NCBI GenBank assembly: GCA_016211105.1
Contig: JACQSX010000024.1
Span: 1 to 40,843 of the forward strand
Source: Acidobacteriota bacterium
GTDB taxonomy: Bacteria; Acidobacteriota; UBA6911; JACQSX01
Length of the DNA: 40,843 bases
Reading direction: 5' to 3'
Part shown: positions 26,927 to 35,166 of the stretch, piece after piece
How the letters are laid out: every line of letters starts with the position of its first letter
Numbering within the stretch: the stretch's first letter is position 1
The notes under the pieces: generated by a model
Databases searched by the model: none
Seen by the model: the letters and a program-made list of their open reading frames with translations, nothing else
Told to the model about the DNA's origin: nothing
Program-made: the position numbers and the translations under genes

Positions 26927-27637
26927 CTAGCCGGGAAGATTTTGAAAGTACTTTTTCACCCTTTTGCAACCTAGATCGGCCAAGCTTGCAACCGACGCAA
27001 TCGCCGCCGACCTGACCTCATCGCACCCATCTTGCGTCAATCGCAACAAAGTCGCCAAGACATCTTCCGGAATCTCGTTGGGGCGATGCCAGTAAGCCAC
27101 TGAAAGTTCACTAAGCGCATGGGCTCGCATGTAGCACTCATCGGAGAAAAGATACTCTTTGAGAAACTCAAGCGCTCTTTGCCCCCCTTGCTGAGCGATA
27201 CAACCGATGGCGGAAAGAATCAATTTCTGACGCTGTTTCAAGAAGGTATCCCCCTCGATGGTAAATGCCATTGCCTTGCGCAAGTAAGATACTGCGCTGT
27301 CTTTACCAATCTCACCCATGGCGACAATGATGGCCGTCTGCAAGGACTGTGTACCCTGACCTCGGTGATTTCGTGCATTTGCCAGGGTCAGGTACAAGAC
27401 CTCCAGGCTCTCGGCCCGTCCCAATGTTCCCAAGGCTAAAGCGGCAAACTCCATATCTTTGCGGGAGCCGGCTTTCAGTACCCTCAAAAGAGGTTTGAGA
27501 AATCTCTCGTCTCGAATAATACTGATCTTAGGGAGGATGGCATATCTCTCCTTGCTAGATCCCTCTTGAATAATCCAAATACACTGGTCAACCACATCTT
27601 TCCGCGGTTGGCGTGCCGCCCGAGAGTCAGAAATCAT
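26927..27637 (-). CDS. HEAT-repeat protein
   Basis: The 236-residue product is almost entirely alpha-helical with repeated pairs of the type FLKPLLRVLKAGSRKDMEFAA, ALGTLG and AAIASVASLAD. That is the pattern of HEAT or PBS-lyase-like repeats, which usually bind proteins. No signal peptide, membrane helix or catalytic motif is seen, so it is probably cytosolic. ATG 27637 was chosen because AAGGGAA lies about 8 nt upstream. A longer frame to 27820 has poorly conserved-looking extra sequence and would overlap the divergent TPR gene. No specific function can be assigned. Confidence 0.8.
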   Translation of the reverse strand: MISDSRAARQPRKDVVDQCIWIIQEGSSKERYAILPKISIIRDERFLKPLLRVLKAGSRKDMEFAALALGTLGRAESLEVLYLTLANARNHRGQGTQSLQTAIIVAMGEIGKDSAVSYLRKAMAFTIEGDTFLKQRQKLILSAIGCIAQQGGQRALEFLKEYLFSDECYMRAHALSELSVAYWHRPNEIPEDVLATLLRLTQDGCDEVRSAAIASVASLADLGCKRVKKYFQNLPG

Positions 27638-27779
27638 CAACTTCCCTTCAGTAATGCCGGTTAAACCTCCGCCATTATATTTCTTCAGGGGATCAGCCTG
27701 GAAGAAAAAAGAACTGCAGGCGCCTCGATTTGTTTCAGCGCTCGTCAGTTTTCCAACCGGATCGTGGTAGAATGAGCCG

Positions 27780-28388
27780 ATGCAAAACAAGTTAGTTCCC
27801 GCAACGATCGTAGGAACCATGGCCGGTTTGATTTTGGGCTTTTTCGCTGGAATCGCGTACCGTTCAAAACAAGCTCCTTCGACCTCCGTTCCCCCGCTGG
27901 CACAGCAAGAGCAGGCGGCTGCGCCAGGCCTACCGGAGAATCACCCTCCCAAGGAAGTGATGGAGAAAGTAAGTCGCCTGCTGGAACAGGTAGAAAAGGA
28001 TCCCAACGACAAGGACTCACGCATACAATTGGGGAACGTATTTTACGATATGGGACAGTATCAGCAAGCCATCAAGTGGTACGCCGCTGCGTTGGAGTTA
28101 GACCCCAGAAACGTCGACGTGAGAACCGACATGGGAACCGCATACCACTTTTTGGGAGACAACGACCGCGCCTTACAAGAGTTCGCTGTTTCCCTCTCCG
28201 TTAATCCAACGCACCCACAGACGCTTCAGAACATGGGTTGGGTGAGGTACAGCGGAAAGAAGGACTACCAAGGCGCCCTGGAAGCATGGAATAAGCTCCT
28301 CAGTACCAATCCCGGCTATCAGAACACAGAGCAGGTAAAGAAGCAGATCGAACAGGCGAAAGCCGAGATGGAAGGCAAGAAAGGTTAA
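27780..28388 (+). CDS. Membrane-anchored TPR protein
   Basis: The 202-residue product has one N-terminal membrane helix (about 7-27, GTMAGLILGFFAGIAY), a Pro/Gln-rich linker, and about three tetratricopeptide repeats from 55 to 190 (for example AIKWYAAALELDPRN). Such proteins are usually assembly or tethering factors facing the periplasm or cytoplasm. The ribosome site is weak. Its stop codon overlaps the start of the next gene by 1 nt (TAATG), so the two are translationally coupled and may act together. No further role is evident. Confidence 0.88.
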   Translation: MQNKLVPATIVGTMAGLILGFFAGIAYRSKQAPSTSVPPLAQQEQAAAPGLPENHPPKEVMEKVSRLLEQVEKDPNDKDSRIQLGNVFYDMGQYQQAIKWYAAALELDPRNVDVRTDMGTAYHFLGDNDRALQEFAVSLSVNPTHPQTLQNMGWVRYSGKKDYQGALEAWNKLLSTNPGYQNTEQVKKQIEQAKAEMEGKKG

Positions 28389-28654
28389 TGCTTTCTTTTT
28401 TAGTAAGACTTGCTCTCCTCTTCTTGATCTTGTACCTGATACGCATCACCTTAAGGAACTTCTTCCAGAATGTTTCATCCCGGCAAACGTCTCCCCGCAG
28501 CCGGAAACGGCAAGAGATCCGCGGGATCATGATGAAGGATCCGGTGTGCGGGATATACGTGGACGTCAACTCAGCGCTCATAAGTAAAAGGAACGGAAAA
28601 GATTTTTATTTTTGCTCGGAAGATTGCCGCAAGAAGTTTGGAATGATCGGGTAG
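28388..28654 (+). CDS. Small membrane protein with YHS-like metal-binding domain
   Basis: The 88-residue product has one N-terminal membrane helix (about 4-22), a basic stretch (30-43) and a C-terminal YHS-like segment. The segment holds DPVCGIYV and FYFCSEDCRKKF, giving three cysteines placed as in YHS/TRASH-type metal-binding modules. It may sense or deliver a metal at the membrane, but that is inference from the module. It overlaps the membrane TPR gene by 1 nt. The 178 nt downstream, up to the dehydrogenase gene, show no clear gene. Confidence 0.82.
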   Translation: MLSFLVRLALLFLILYLIRITLRNFFQNVSSRQTSPRSRKRQEIRGIMMKDPVCGIYVDVNSALISKRNGKDFYFCSEDCRKKFGMIG

Positions 28655-28832
28655 TCTCCAGCGACGTCGGGCAAATTCAACTTTCTGTCAAGACCGTTGG
28701 TCGGTGTTGAACGCGCGCCCAACCGCGACAATCGGCGCGTCATTGGATCCGGCTTTATAAGAATAGATCCTTGACCGATGGCCAGCCGCCAACCACCGAT
28801 GACTGAAGACCTGACAATCCTGCGGAGGGTGA

Positions 28833-30086
28833 ATGACACAGGAAACTCTCAATCTCTATCAGATCGCGCAACATCAATTCGATCGAGCCGCAGATCTGCT
28901 GAACCTCTCCTCAGATCTTCGCGCAATATTAAAGAATTGCAAGCGACAATTAATTGTCTCGATCCCAGTTCACATGGACAAGGGCGGGGTTCATGCCTTC
29001 GAGGGCTACCGCGTGCAGCACAACATTGCGCGTGGACCGGCTAAAGGAGGGATTCGGTACCATCCCGAGGTGCACCTGGATGAAATCAAGGCGCTCGCAA
29101 TGTGGATGACTTGGAAATGCGCTACGGTCAATATCCCTTACGGTGGCGGCAAGGGAGGCGTGCGGTGCAACCCGAAGGAACTTTCAACTGGAGAGCTGGA
29201 ACGGTTGACGCGGCGCTTCACTTCGGAAATCATGCCCATTATCGGACCGGACCGGGATATACCCGCTCCTGACGTCTACACCGACGCACAGACGATGGCC
29301 TGGATTATGGATACCTACAGTATGACAAAAGGGTATTCAGTGCTGGGAGTGGTCACTGGAAAACCGGTCCCATTGGGAGGATCGGTAGGGCGGAATACGG
29401 CTACCGCCCGCGGATGTCTTTATGTGATCCGCGAAGCATGCAAGAAGAAAGGAATCGAATTAAAAGGCGCCACAGCCGTGGTGCAGGGTTTCGGAAATGC
29501 CGGGAGTTTTGCTGCGCTTTTTCTCCACCAGGATGAAGCACGCGTGATTGCGCTGAGTGACTCTGCCGGCGGAATCTTCAGCAAGACGGGAATTGATCCA
29601 AGCGAAGCAATAAAATTCAAGAAGAGGACAGGAAGCCTAGTGGGGATGCCGGGGACAGAGAAAATCAGCAATCAAGAACTGCTCACCCTGGAATGCGACA
29701 TACTCGTACCGGCGGCCCTGGAAAATCAAATCACCGCGGCCAATGCTCATGACCTTCGGGCAGGGATTGTAGCCGAAGCCGCCAACGGTCCCACCACGCC
29801 TGCGGCGGATGAAATTCTGTCCCAGAAGGGTGTCATGGTCCTGCCCGACATCTTGGCCAACGCTGGCGGGGTTACGGTCAGCTACTTTGAATGGGTGCAA
29901 GACCAACAGGGTTTCTTTTGGGATGAAAGCGCCGTCGCCAAGGTTCTGGAGGCCAAAATGACGCAATCCTTCCACGACGTTTTCAACTCCGCACAGACGC
30001 ACAAGGTGGATTTGCGCGCCGGCGCAATGTGCCTGGCTGTCGACCGGGTCGCCAACGCTACTACTATGCGGGGCCTATTCCCCTGA
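28833..30086 (+). CDS. Glu/Leu/Phe/Val-type dehydrogenase (probable glutamate dehydrogenase)
   Basis: These enzymes catalyse NAD(P)-dependent oxidative deamination of glutamate or branched amino acids. The 417-residue product has substrate-binding GPAKGGIRYHP (68-78), the catalytic-lysine motif PYGGGKGG (Lys107), and the Rossmann loop GFGNAG (219-224). Length and layout fit hexameric glutamate dehydrogenase. GGAGGGTGA precedes the ATG, giving a strong ribosome site. NAD kinase follows after 16 nt, so the pair probably forms one transcript linking amino-acid catabolism to NADP supply. Coenzyme preference cannot be fixed here. Confidence 0.94.
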   Translation: MTQETLNLYQIAQHQFDRAADLLNLSSDLRAILKNCKRQLIVSIPVHMDKGGVHAFEGYRVQHNIARGPAKGGIRYHPEVHLDEIKALAMWMTWKCATVNIPYGGGKGGVRCNPKELSTGELERLTRRFTSEIMPIIGPDRDIPAPDVYTDAQTMAWIMDTYSMTKGYSVLGVVTGKPVPLGGSVGRNTATARGCLYVIREACKKKGIELKGATAVVQGFGNAGSFAALFLHQDEARVIALSDSAGGIFSKTGIDPSEAIKFKKRTGSLVGMPGTEKISNQELLTLECDILVPAALENQITAANAHDLRAGIVAEAANGPTTPAADEILSQKGVMVLPDILANAGGVTVSYFEWVQDQQGFFWDESAVAKVLEAKMTQSFHDVFNSAQTHKVDLRAGAMCLAVDRVANATTMRGLFP

Positions 30087-30102
30087 TTTCGGACAATTGC
30101 GA

Positions 30103-30963
30103 ATGAAGAAGATCCGCACGATCGGAATTGTGGCCAAGCTTAAACCCGAAGTAGGACCGATTCTTGCCCAGGTAACACGATGGCTTCAAGGACAAGGATT
30201 GGAGATTCTGGTCGATTCTGATTCCGTAAAACTTCTCGATTTCAAAGTTCCCCAAACGACTCGAGAGAAACTGCCATTTCGAACCCAGGCGATCCTGGTG
30301 CTGGGCGGCGATGGAACGATTCTCGCGGTGGCGCGCTTGCTAAAACACAGCGGGACCCCCATCTTGGCGGTCAATCTTGGTTCCCTCGGCTTTCTTACCG
30401 AAATTAAATTAGATGAACTCTACCCGGCGCTCACGCGCGTTATCAAGAATAAGTTCTTCGTGGACAGCCGTTGCATGATCGATGGAACGGTTAAACGGAA
30501 GGGCAGAATCGTGGTGAGGCATACCGCTCTCAACGATGTCGTAATCAATAAAGGGGCGCTGGCCCGCATCATTCAATTTGAAGCTTTCAGCGATCAGCAT
30601 TTTATCGGAAAATTTCTGGCAGACGGACTGATCATTTCAACTCCTACCGGTTCTACCGCCTACTCCCTTGCCGCAGGTGGTCCGGTGGTCTATCCAAATC
30701 TGGAATGTCTGATCCTGACTCCCATTTGCCCACACACACTCACTCACCGACCGCTCGTCATCCCTTTAGACACGGTGGTGCGAGTCATCCTGCGACAAGG
30801 GGAAGAAGTGATGCTTACCGTGGACGGGCAAGTTGGCCTCCCGCTGGAGCTGGCCGACGAAGTTATCGTTACCCGTTCGTCCAACACCGTGAACTTGATC
30901 CATCCGGAGAACAAAAATTACTTCGACGTTCTGCGGGAAAAGCTGAAGTGGGGAGAGCGGTAG
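30103..30963 (+). CDS. nadK: NAD kinase
   Basis: NadK phosphorylates NAD to NADP using ATP or polyphosphate. The 286-residue product has the catalytic GGDGT at 68-72, NLGSLGFLTE, and the conserved STPTGSTAYSLAAGGP block that binds NAD. ATG 30103 (MKKIRT) was preferred over the in-frame TTG at 30097. It follows the glutamate-type dehydrogenase by 16 nt and ends 6 nt from the convergent deoxyhypusine-synthase-like gene, with no terminator in that gap. Confidence 0.97.
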   Translation: MKKIRTIGIVAKLKPEVGPILAQVTRWLQGQGLEILVDSDSVKLLDFKVPQTTREKLPFRTQAILVLGGDGTILAVARLLKHSGTPILAVNLGSLGFLTEIKLDELYPALTRVIKNKFFVDSRCMIDGTVKRKGRIVVRHTALNDVVINKGALARIIQFEAFSDQHFIGKFLADGLIISTPTGSTAYSLAAGGPVVYPNLECLILTPICPHTLTHRPLVIPLDTVVRVILRQGEEVMLTVDGQVGLPLELADEVIVTRSSNTVNLIHPENKNYFDVLREKLKWGER

Positions 30964-30969
30964 TGGTCC

Positions 30970-32130
30970 TCACCTCTTCGCAAACTTCGCATCCGCACCG
31001 CCGGACTTTGCAAATTCAGTCTTTAACAGCTCCATCATCGAGTCTAGTTTCTCCGCTAGACGTTTGAGAGGCCGCTTTGTGTGACGGCGGATCGCATAGG
31101 CAGTCAAGATCGGGAGCGCGATCGTGCTATCGACATAGCACACGACCGCGTCGGGCAATCGATCGGGATCGATCTTTCCCCAACTGACCGCTTCCCCCGG
31201 AGTTGCGCCCGAAAGCCCTCCGGTGTCCGGGCGCGCATCGGTCAGTTGCAAAAAATAATCATGTCCTTTTTCATCAATTCCCAACACTTCTTGTATCTGA
31301 GGTTCTGTTTGCAGGATGAAATTTTTTGGCGAACCCCCTCCCAGGATGAAGACTGCGCTTTTCCCGCCGGAGCGCTTCGCACTCAGTACAATCGCTGCGC
31401 TCTGATTGACATCCAAGTTAACATCAAATGAAAGGCGGTTGCCTTCCAGCGACTTTGCGGCGACGTTCATGCCAATAGAACTGTCCCCCGGTGATGATGT
31501 GAAAATCGGAACGCCGCGACGAGATGCGACCGACAACATCGAACATCCCTCCAGCCCCAAAACCCTTTCACGTTCCTCGACGTAACGGCCCACACGATAG
31601 TGAAATTCGGCGGTGCTCATCGACCGCTGAAATTCGGCGGCGGAGACGACCTTGCGATAGAAGGCATCCGTAGAGACCAAGACATCGTACCCAAAGAAAA
31701 CATCATAAATTCGCACGATACCTTTTTCACGCAGCGTCACATCGCTGACATGAGGGGATCCGCGATGCATCTTTAGACCAAGCCCGAAATGAGTATCGTG
31801 ATACAGATTGGCTCCTGTGCTCACGATCCAATCAACAAAACCCGATTCCATCAGTGGAATTAAGGCAGACCGGCCCAGACCCGCAGGCGTTAGCGCCCCG
31901 GTCATACTGAGTCCAACCGTTACGTCCGGCTGCAGCATTTTTTCAGTGAAAAGCTGGCAAGCTTCACGCAGACGCGCCGCGTTGTACGCAAGAAATGTTT
32001 CGTCCACCAGGTCCACGATCGAGGTGTCTGGCCCGATGATAGAAGGGTTGATGGGTTTTCCTTTCAGATATTCGTTCACAAGTTGCTCCAGAGTCACAAA
32101 CAATTTACCGAAAGCGACCAGCCCTACCAA
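30970..32130 (-). CDS. Deoxyhypusine-synthase-family enzyme
   Basis: In eukaryotes and archaea this family moves an aminobutyl group from spermidine to eIF5A. Bacteria lack that target, and studied bacterial homologues make polyamines instead, so polyamine synthesis is the likelier role. The product has the catalytic EAVSWGKI motif (Lys near 319, equal to human Lys329), NAD-contact segments such as GGGSPKNF and [13 protein letters not shown], and GALTPAGLG. The start is uncertain: TTG 32130 gives 386 residues and has no good ribosome site, and GTG 32097 gives a more family-like VTLEQLV start. No eIF5A-like gene is seen in the window. Confidence 0.9.
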   Translation of the reverse strand: MVGLVAFGKLFVTLEQLVNEYLKGKPINPSIIGPDTSIVDLVDETFLAYNAARLREACQLFTEKMLQPDVTVGLSMTGALTPAGLGRSALIPLMESGFVDWIVSTGANLYHDTHFGLGLKMHRGSPHVSDVTLREKGIVRIYDVFFGYDVLVSTDAFYRKVVSAAEFQRSMSTAEFHYRVGRYVEERERVLGLEGCSMLSVASRRGVPIFTSSPGDSSIGMNVAAKSLEGNRLSFDVNLDVNQSAAIVLSAKRSGGKSAVFILGGGSPKNFILQTEPQIQEVLGIDEKGHDYFLQLTDARPDTGGLSGATPGEAVSWGKIDPDRLPDAVVCYVDSTIALPILTAYAIRRHTKRPLKRLAEKLDSMMELLKTEFAKSGGADAKFAKR

Positions 32131-32199
32131 GACAAAACAATCTGAAGCCTTGATTTTTCTTTCCCTTCTTCACCATCGTTACGGTAAGCTGGCAGAGTT

Positions 32200-32550
32200 G
32201 TGATCAGCAAAATTGCGGATTCTGGACGTAAAGTGGTCGTTGCTTCCAGAAAGCTGTTGAGCGTATGCCTTCTGCCAGTCCTCTTCACCGCTTTCACCGT
32301 TGAGTATGTTCACCTGATCGATGAATTGATTGCTCACCTGCACCAAGGAAGTACGCCACATCAGGCAAGCGGCGCTTCTCCTCATCGTTGCCACAACTGT
32401 GTGACTTCTCAGCCGCAGGGCCAGATCGCTACCTGGAACTTTCAGCCGGCGTCTTCCACAGTGCTCTTGCTTATCTACACCGGGGGCCCGGCGCTCAATC
32501 TCCTGCCGCTTCTCAAGCTTCCCCCTGAGCGAGCTCCTCCGGTTCTCTAG
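32200..32550 (+). CDS. Small hydrophobic His/Cys-containing protein, function unknown
   Basis: The 116-residue frame (GTG start) has a membrane-like helix (about 19-35), then a His-rich segment with LIAHLHQGSTPHQASG and PHRCHNCVTS, and a hydrophobic C-terminal part. It could be a metal-binding membrane peptide and it precedes a porin/metal-uptake operon on the same strand. I do not recognise the family. Support is limited to a continuous open frame, sensible composition and context, so it may be spurious. The 110 nt after it hold a possible promoter, TTGGAC-N17-TACAAA, before the porin. Confidence 0.45.
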   Translation: MISKIADSGRKVVVASRKLLSVCLLPVLFTAFTVEYVHLIDELIAHLHQGSTPHQASGASPHRCHNCVTSQPQGQIATWNFQPASSTVLLLIYTGGPALNLLPLLKLPPERAPPVL

Positions 32551-32660
32551 CCGTCCTTATTGGACTCTTTGATCCCAAGCTCTACAAACCGTCGAATGTC
32601 GATGCGGCCTTTCTACCGCTCGGCTTCCGACATTTTAGATATTTCCGGAGGAAAACGCAT

Positions 32661-34055
32661 ATGCGTGGTCTTCTAGTTTGGCCGGCTGGTTTCTTGCTCT
32701 TGACCGTTTGCAGCATGCCTGCAGGGCGGGCCGCAAACGATAAGCAAGAAGGCACAGCAGAGAAGATTCAGGGCGCGCAGGTAGCACAAACCGAATCCGC
32801 AACCATCGCACTGGAGGCGTTGAAAGCACAAATCGAAGCGATCAAAACGGAATACGAAAAGCGCATCAAGGATTTGGAGACTCTCGTGGAACAGCTTCAG
32901 ATTCAAGCATTAGGAGCTGCACCTGAGCCTGTTCCGGCGCAACCCGTGGCTCCAGTCCCGATGCAAACGATCCCGGGAGCGTTGAACCCAGCGATCTCTG
33001 TAATCGGTAACTTCGTAGGCCGAGGCGACAGCAGCGAAGTACTGAACGAGGATGAAAATCGGATTGACAACAAATTCAATCTGAGGGAAGCCGAAATTGA
33101 CATGCGCGTCCCGGTCGATCCCTATGCCGACGGAGTGCTGATCACTTCGATGGAGTCAGAAACCCCCGGTCATTTTTCCACCGACGTGGAAGAGGGATAT
33201 GTAAGTATTAAGAAGTTTCCCTTTCTTAATCACAACCCCTTGGGATTGAAGATCAAGGTGGGGCACTTTCGTCCCCTTTTCGGGAAAACCAACATCCTGC
33301 ACACACACGATCTTCCGCAGAGCTTCCGACCCCTGCCGATACAAGAATTCCTCGGTCCGGAAGGATTCACTCAAAATGGTCTCTCAGGAAACTTCTTTCT
33401 ACCCACGCCGTGGGACACCAATTCCACGCTCGATGCCACGATTGAGCTGTTAAACGGAGGGGAAGTTGCAATCTCGCCCGAAACCCGATCCAGAACTTCC
33501 TATCTGGGGCACCTTCGGTGGTTTCGCAGCTTCGGAAACACCCATAACCTGGAGCTAGGATGGTCCAGTTACTTTCGTCCGCCGGGCAACAGCGTAGCCT
33601 CAGCAAATTTTCATGGATTCGATTTTCTCTACCGTTGGAAACCACTTCGCTACGGCGAATGGAAATCTTACGTGCTGGGTGGCGAGTTAATATTTGCACG
33701 CCGTTCCTATCCAGAAGCTTCTGAAGCAATAGAAGTAACCCGCGCCGTCGAAGGACTGCAACCAGGACATGGCAAGCCGATCGGATACACGCTCTTCACC
33801 CAGTGGCAGTTCGACCGCAGAAAATATGCTGGTATCCGGTGGGATCAGACCGATACACTGCGGAACCCGGGGCTAACGCGACGCAGCCTTACCCCATACC
33901 TCTCTTACTACTTCAGTGAGTTCCTCCGATTCCGTCTTAATTATGAACATCGGTGGAGTGATTTACTCACGGAGAACCGACGCAACTCGGTCTTCCTGGA
34001 ACTCAACTTCGTCTTTGGCTCACATCCGCCCGAACCCTTCTGGGTGAACAAATAA
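32661..34055 (+). CDS. Outer-membrane porin, likely metal-uptake operon member
   Basis: The 464-residue product has a signal peptide (about 1-24), a coiled-coil region (about 45-82), a Pro-rich linker and a long stretch of alternating beta-strand character. It resembles phosphate-selective-porin O/P-like or related outer-membrane channels, with segments such as LRWFRSFGNTHNLELGWS and YFSEFLRFRLNYEHRW typical of barrel strands. GGAGG lies about 9 nt before the ATG. The next gene, a metal-binding protein, starts 19 nt after its stop, so it probably supplies metal ions across the outer membrane. Specificity is inferred from context only. Confidence 0.85.
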   Translation: MRGLLVWPAGFLLLTVCSMPAGRAANDKQEGTAEKIQGAQVAQTESATIALEALKAQIEAIKTEYEKRIKDLETLVEQLQIQALGAAPEPVPAQPVAPVPMQTIPGALNPAISVIGNFVGRGDSSEVLNEDENRIDNKFNLREAEIDMRVPVDPYADGVLITSMESETPGHFSTDVEEGYVSIKKFPFLNHNPLGLKIKVGHFRPLFGKTNILHTHDLPQSFRPLPIQEFLGPEGFTQNGLSGNFFLPTPWDTNSTLDATIELLNGGEVAISPETRSRTSYLGHLRWFRSFGNTHNLELGWSSYFRPPGNSVASANFHGFDFLYRWKPLRYGEWKSYVLGGELIFARRSYPEASEAIEVTRAVEGLQPGHGKPIGYTLFTQWQFDRRKYAGIRWDQTDTLRNPGLTRRSLTPYLSYYFSEFLRFRLNYEHRWSDLLTENRRNSVFLELNFVFGSHPPEPFWVNK

Positions 34056-34074
34056 ACATACAAGGAGCAGCCCG

Positions 34075-35130
34075 ATGAAAACGTTTAGAGTTCTTTTAAT
34101 CTCGACATTGCGGTTGTCGGCAACGTTCTTCCTGTTGCCCGTCTTTGTACTGGCTGCGGGCGAGAAGAAAATTCACGTAGTGTGCACACTTCCGACGCTG
34201 AAGGCGTTGACCGAAGAGATCGGTGGGGAACGAGTCGATGTGATTGCCCTGGCCAAGGGGGATCAGGATCCTCATTTTGTCACACCGACTCCTGTGCTTA
34301 TGAGGAGGACCCGCGAAGCAAATCTGTTTATCGAAAACGGATTTTCACTGGAACTTTGGGCCGACGAAGTGGTCAACGGCTCGGGAAACTCTAGGATCTT
34401 CCGCGGCACTCCAGGCCGGATCGTTGTCGGCACCGGACTTTCCCCCCTGGAAGTTCCCTCGGTCATTTCCCGCGAATTGGGAGATATTCACCCTCAAGGT
34501 AATCCACATGTGTGGCTGGACCCACTACTCGCGAAAGTCGAGGCGGGCAACATTTGCCAAGCATTGAAATCTGCTGATCCCGCCGGAGCCGCGTATTACG
34601 AATCGCGAAAGGCTGATTTTTTTGCGCGCATGGATCATGCGCTGTTCGGTCCGGAACTTCTGAAATTGATCGGGATTCAGAAACTGACGCGTCTGGCTTG
34701 GAGCGGGGAACTGCACAATTTTCTGCAGAGCAACAAAATCGGCGGGCAGCCTTTGACCGAGAAGGCGGGCGGCTGGTTGAAAGCCGCGGCTCCTCTGCGG
34801 GGCAAGAAAGCTTATGAATTTCACAAGGTATGGGTCTATTTTGCGCGAATGTTTGGAATTCAGTTAATGGGCACGATTGAAGAGCGGCCTGGTATCCCGC
34901 CGGGACCACAGCATGTCAGGCAGGTGATCGAGAATATGAAGCTGGAAAAGGTTCCTCTTATTCTCGTGGATAATTTTTACGATCCCGCACTTCCGAACAA
35001 TATCGCGCGTCAGACCGAGGCGGCCGTGGTGGTCCTACCAAATCAAGTTGAAGGCGATCCAGGAATCAAGACTTATTTTGACTTAATCGACCATGTCATC
35101 GCTAAAGTAACAGCCGCACTGAGGAAGTGA
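34075..35130 (+). CDS. Metal ABC transporter substrate-binding protein (TroA/ZnuA-like)
   Basis: This is a periplasmic receptor for zinc or manganese. The 351-residue product has a signal peptide (about 1-28). The metal ligands of cluster A-I receptors are placed as expected: His67 in DPHFVTPTP, His145 in NPHVWLDP, His250 in YEFHKVWVYFARMFG, and an acidic ligand in VDNFYDP near 303. The His-rich loop common in ZnuA is missing. AAGGAG precedes the ATG. It lies between the porin and the permease, which starts 36 nt after its stop. Confidence 0.94.
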   Translation: MKTFRVLLISTLRLSATFFLLPVFVLAAGEKKIHVVCTLPTLKALTEEIGGERVDVIALAKGDQDPHFVTPTPVLMRRTREANLFIENGFSLELWADEVVNGSGNSRIFRGTPGRIVVGTGLSPLEVPSVISRELGDIHPQGNPHVWLDPLLAKVEAGNICQALKSADPAGAAYYESRKADFFARMDHALFGPELLKLIGIQKLTRLAWSGELHNFLQSNKIGGQPLTEKAGGWLKAAAPLRGKKAYEFHKVWVYFARMFGIQLMGTIEERPGIPPGPQHVRQVIENMKLEKVPLILVDNFYDPALPNNIARQTEAAVVVLPNQVEGDPGIKTYFDLIDHVIAKVTAALRK

Positions 35131-35166
35131 GGGATCACGTCTCATGCAGACGTACCGGAGGGAAAT

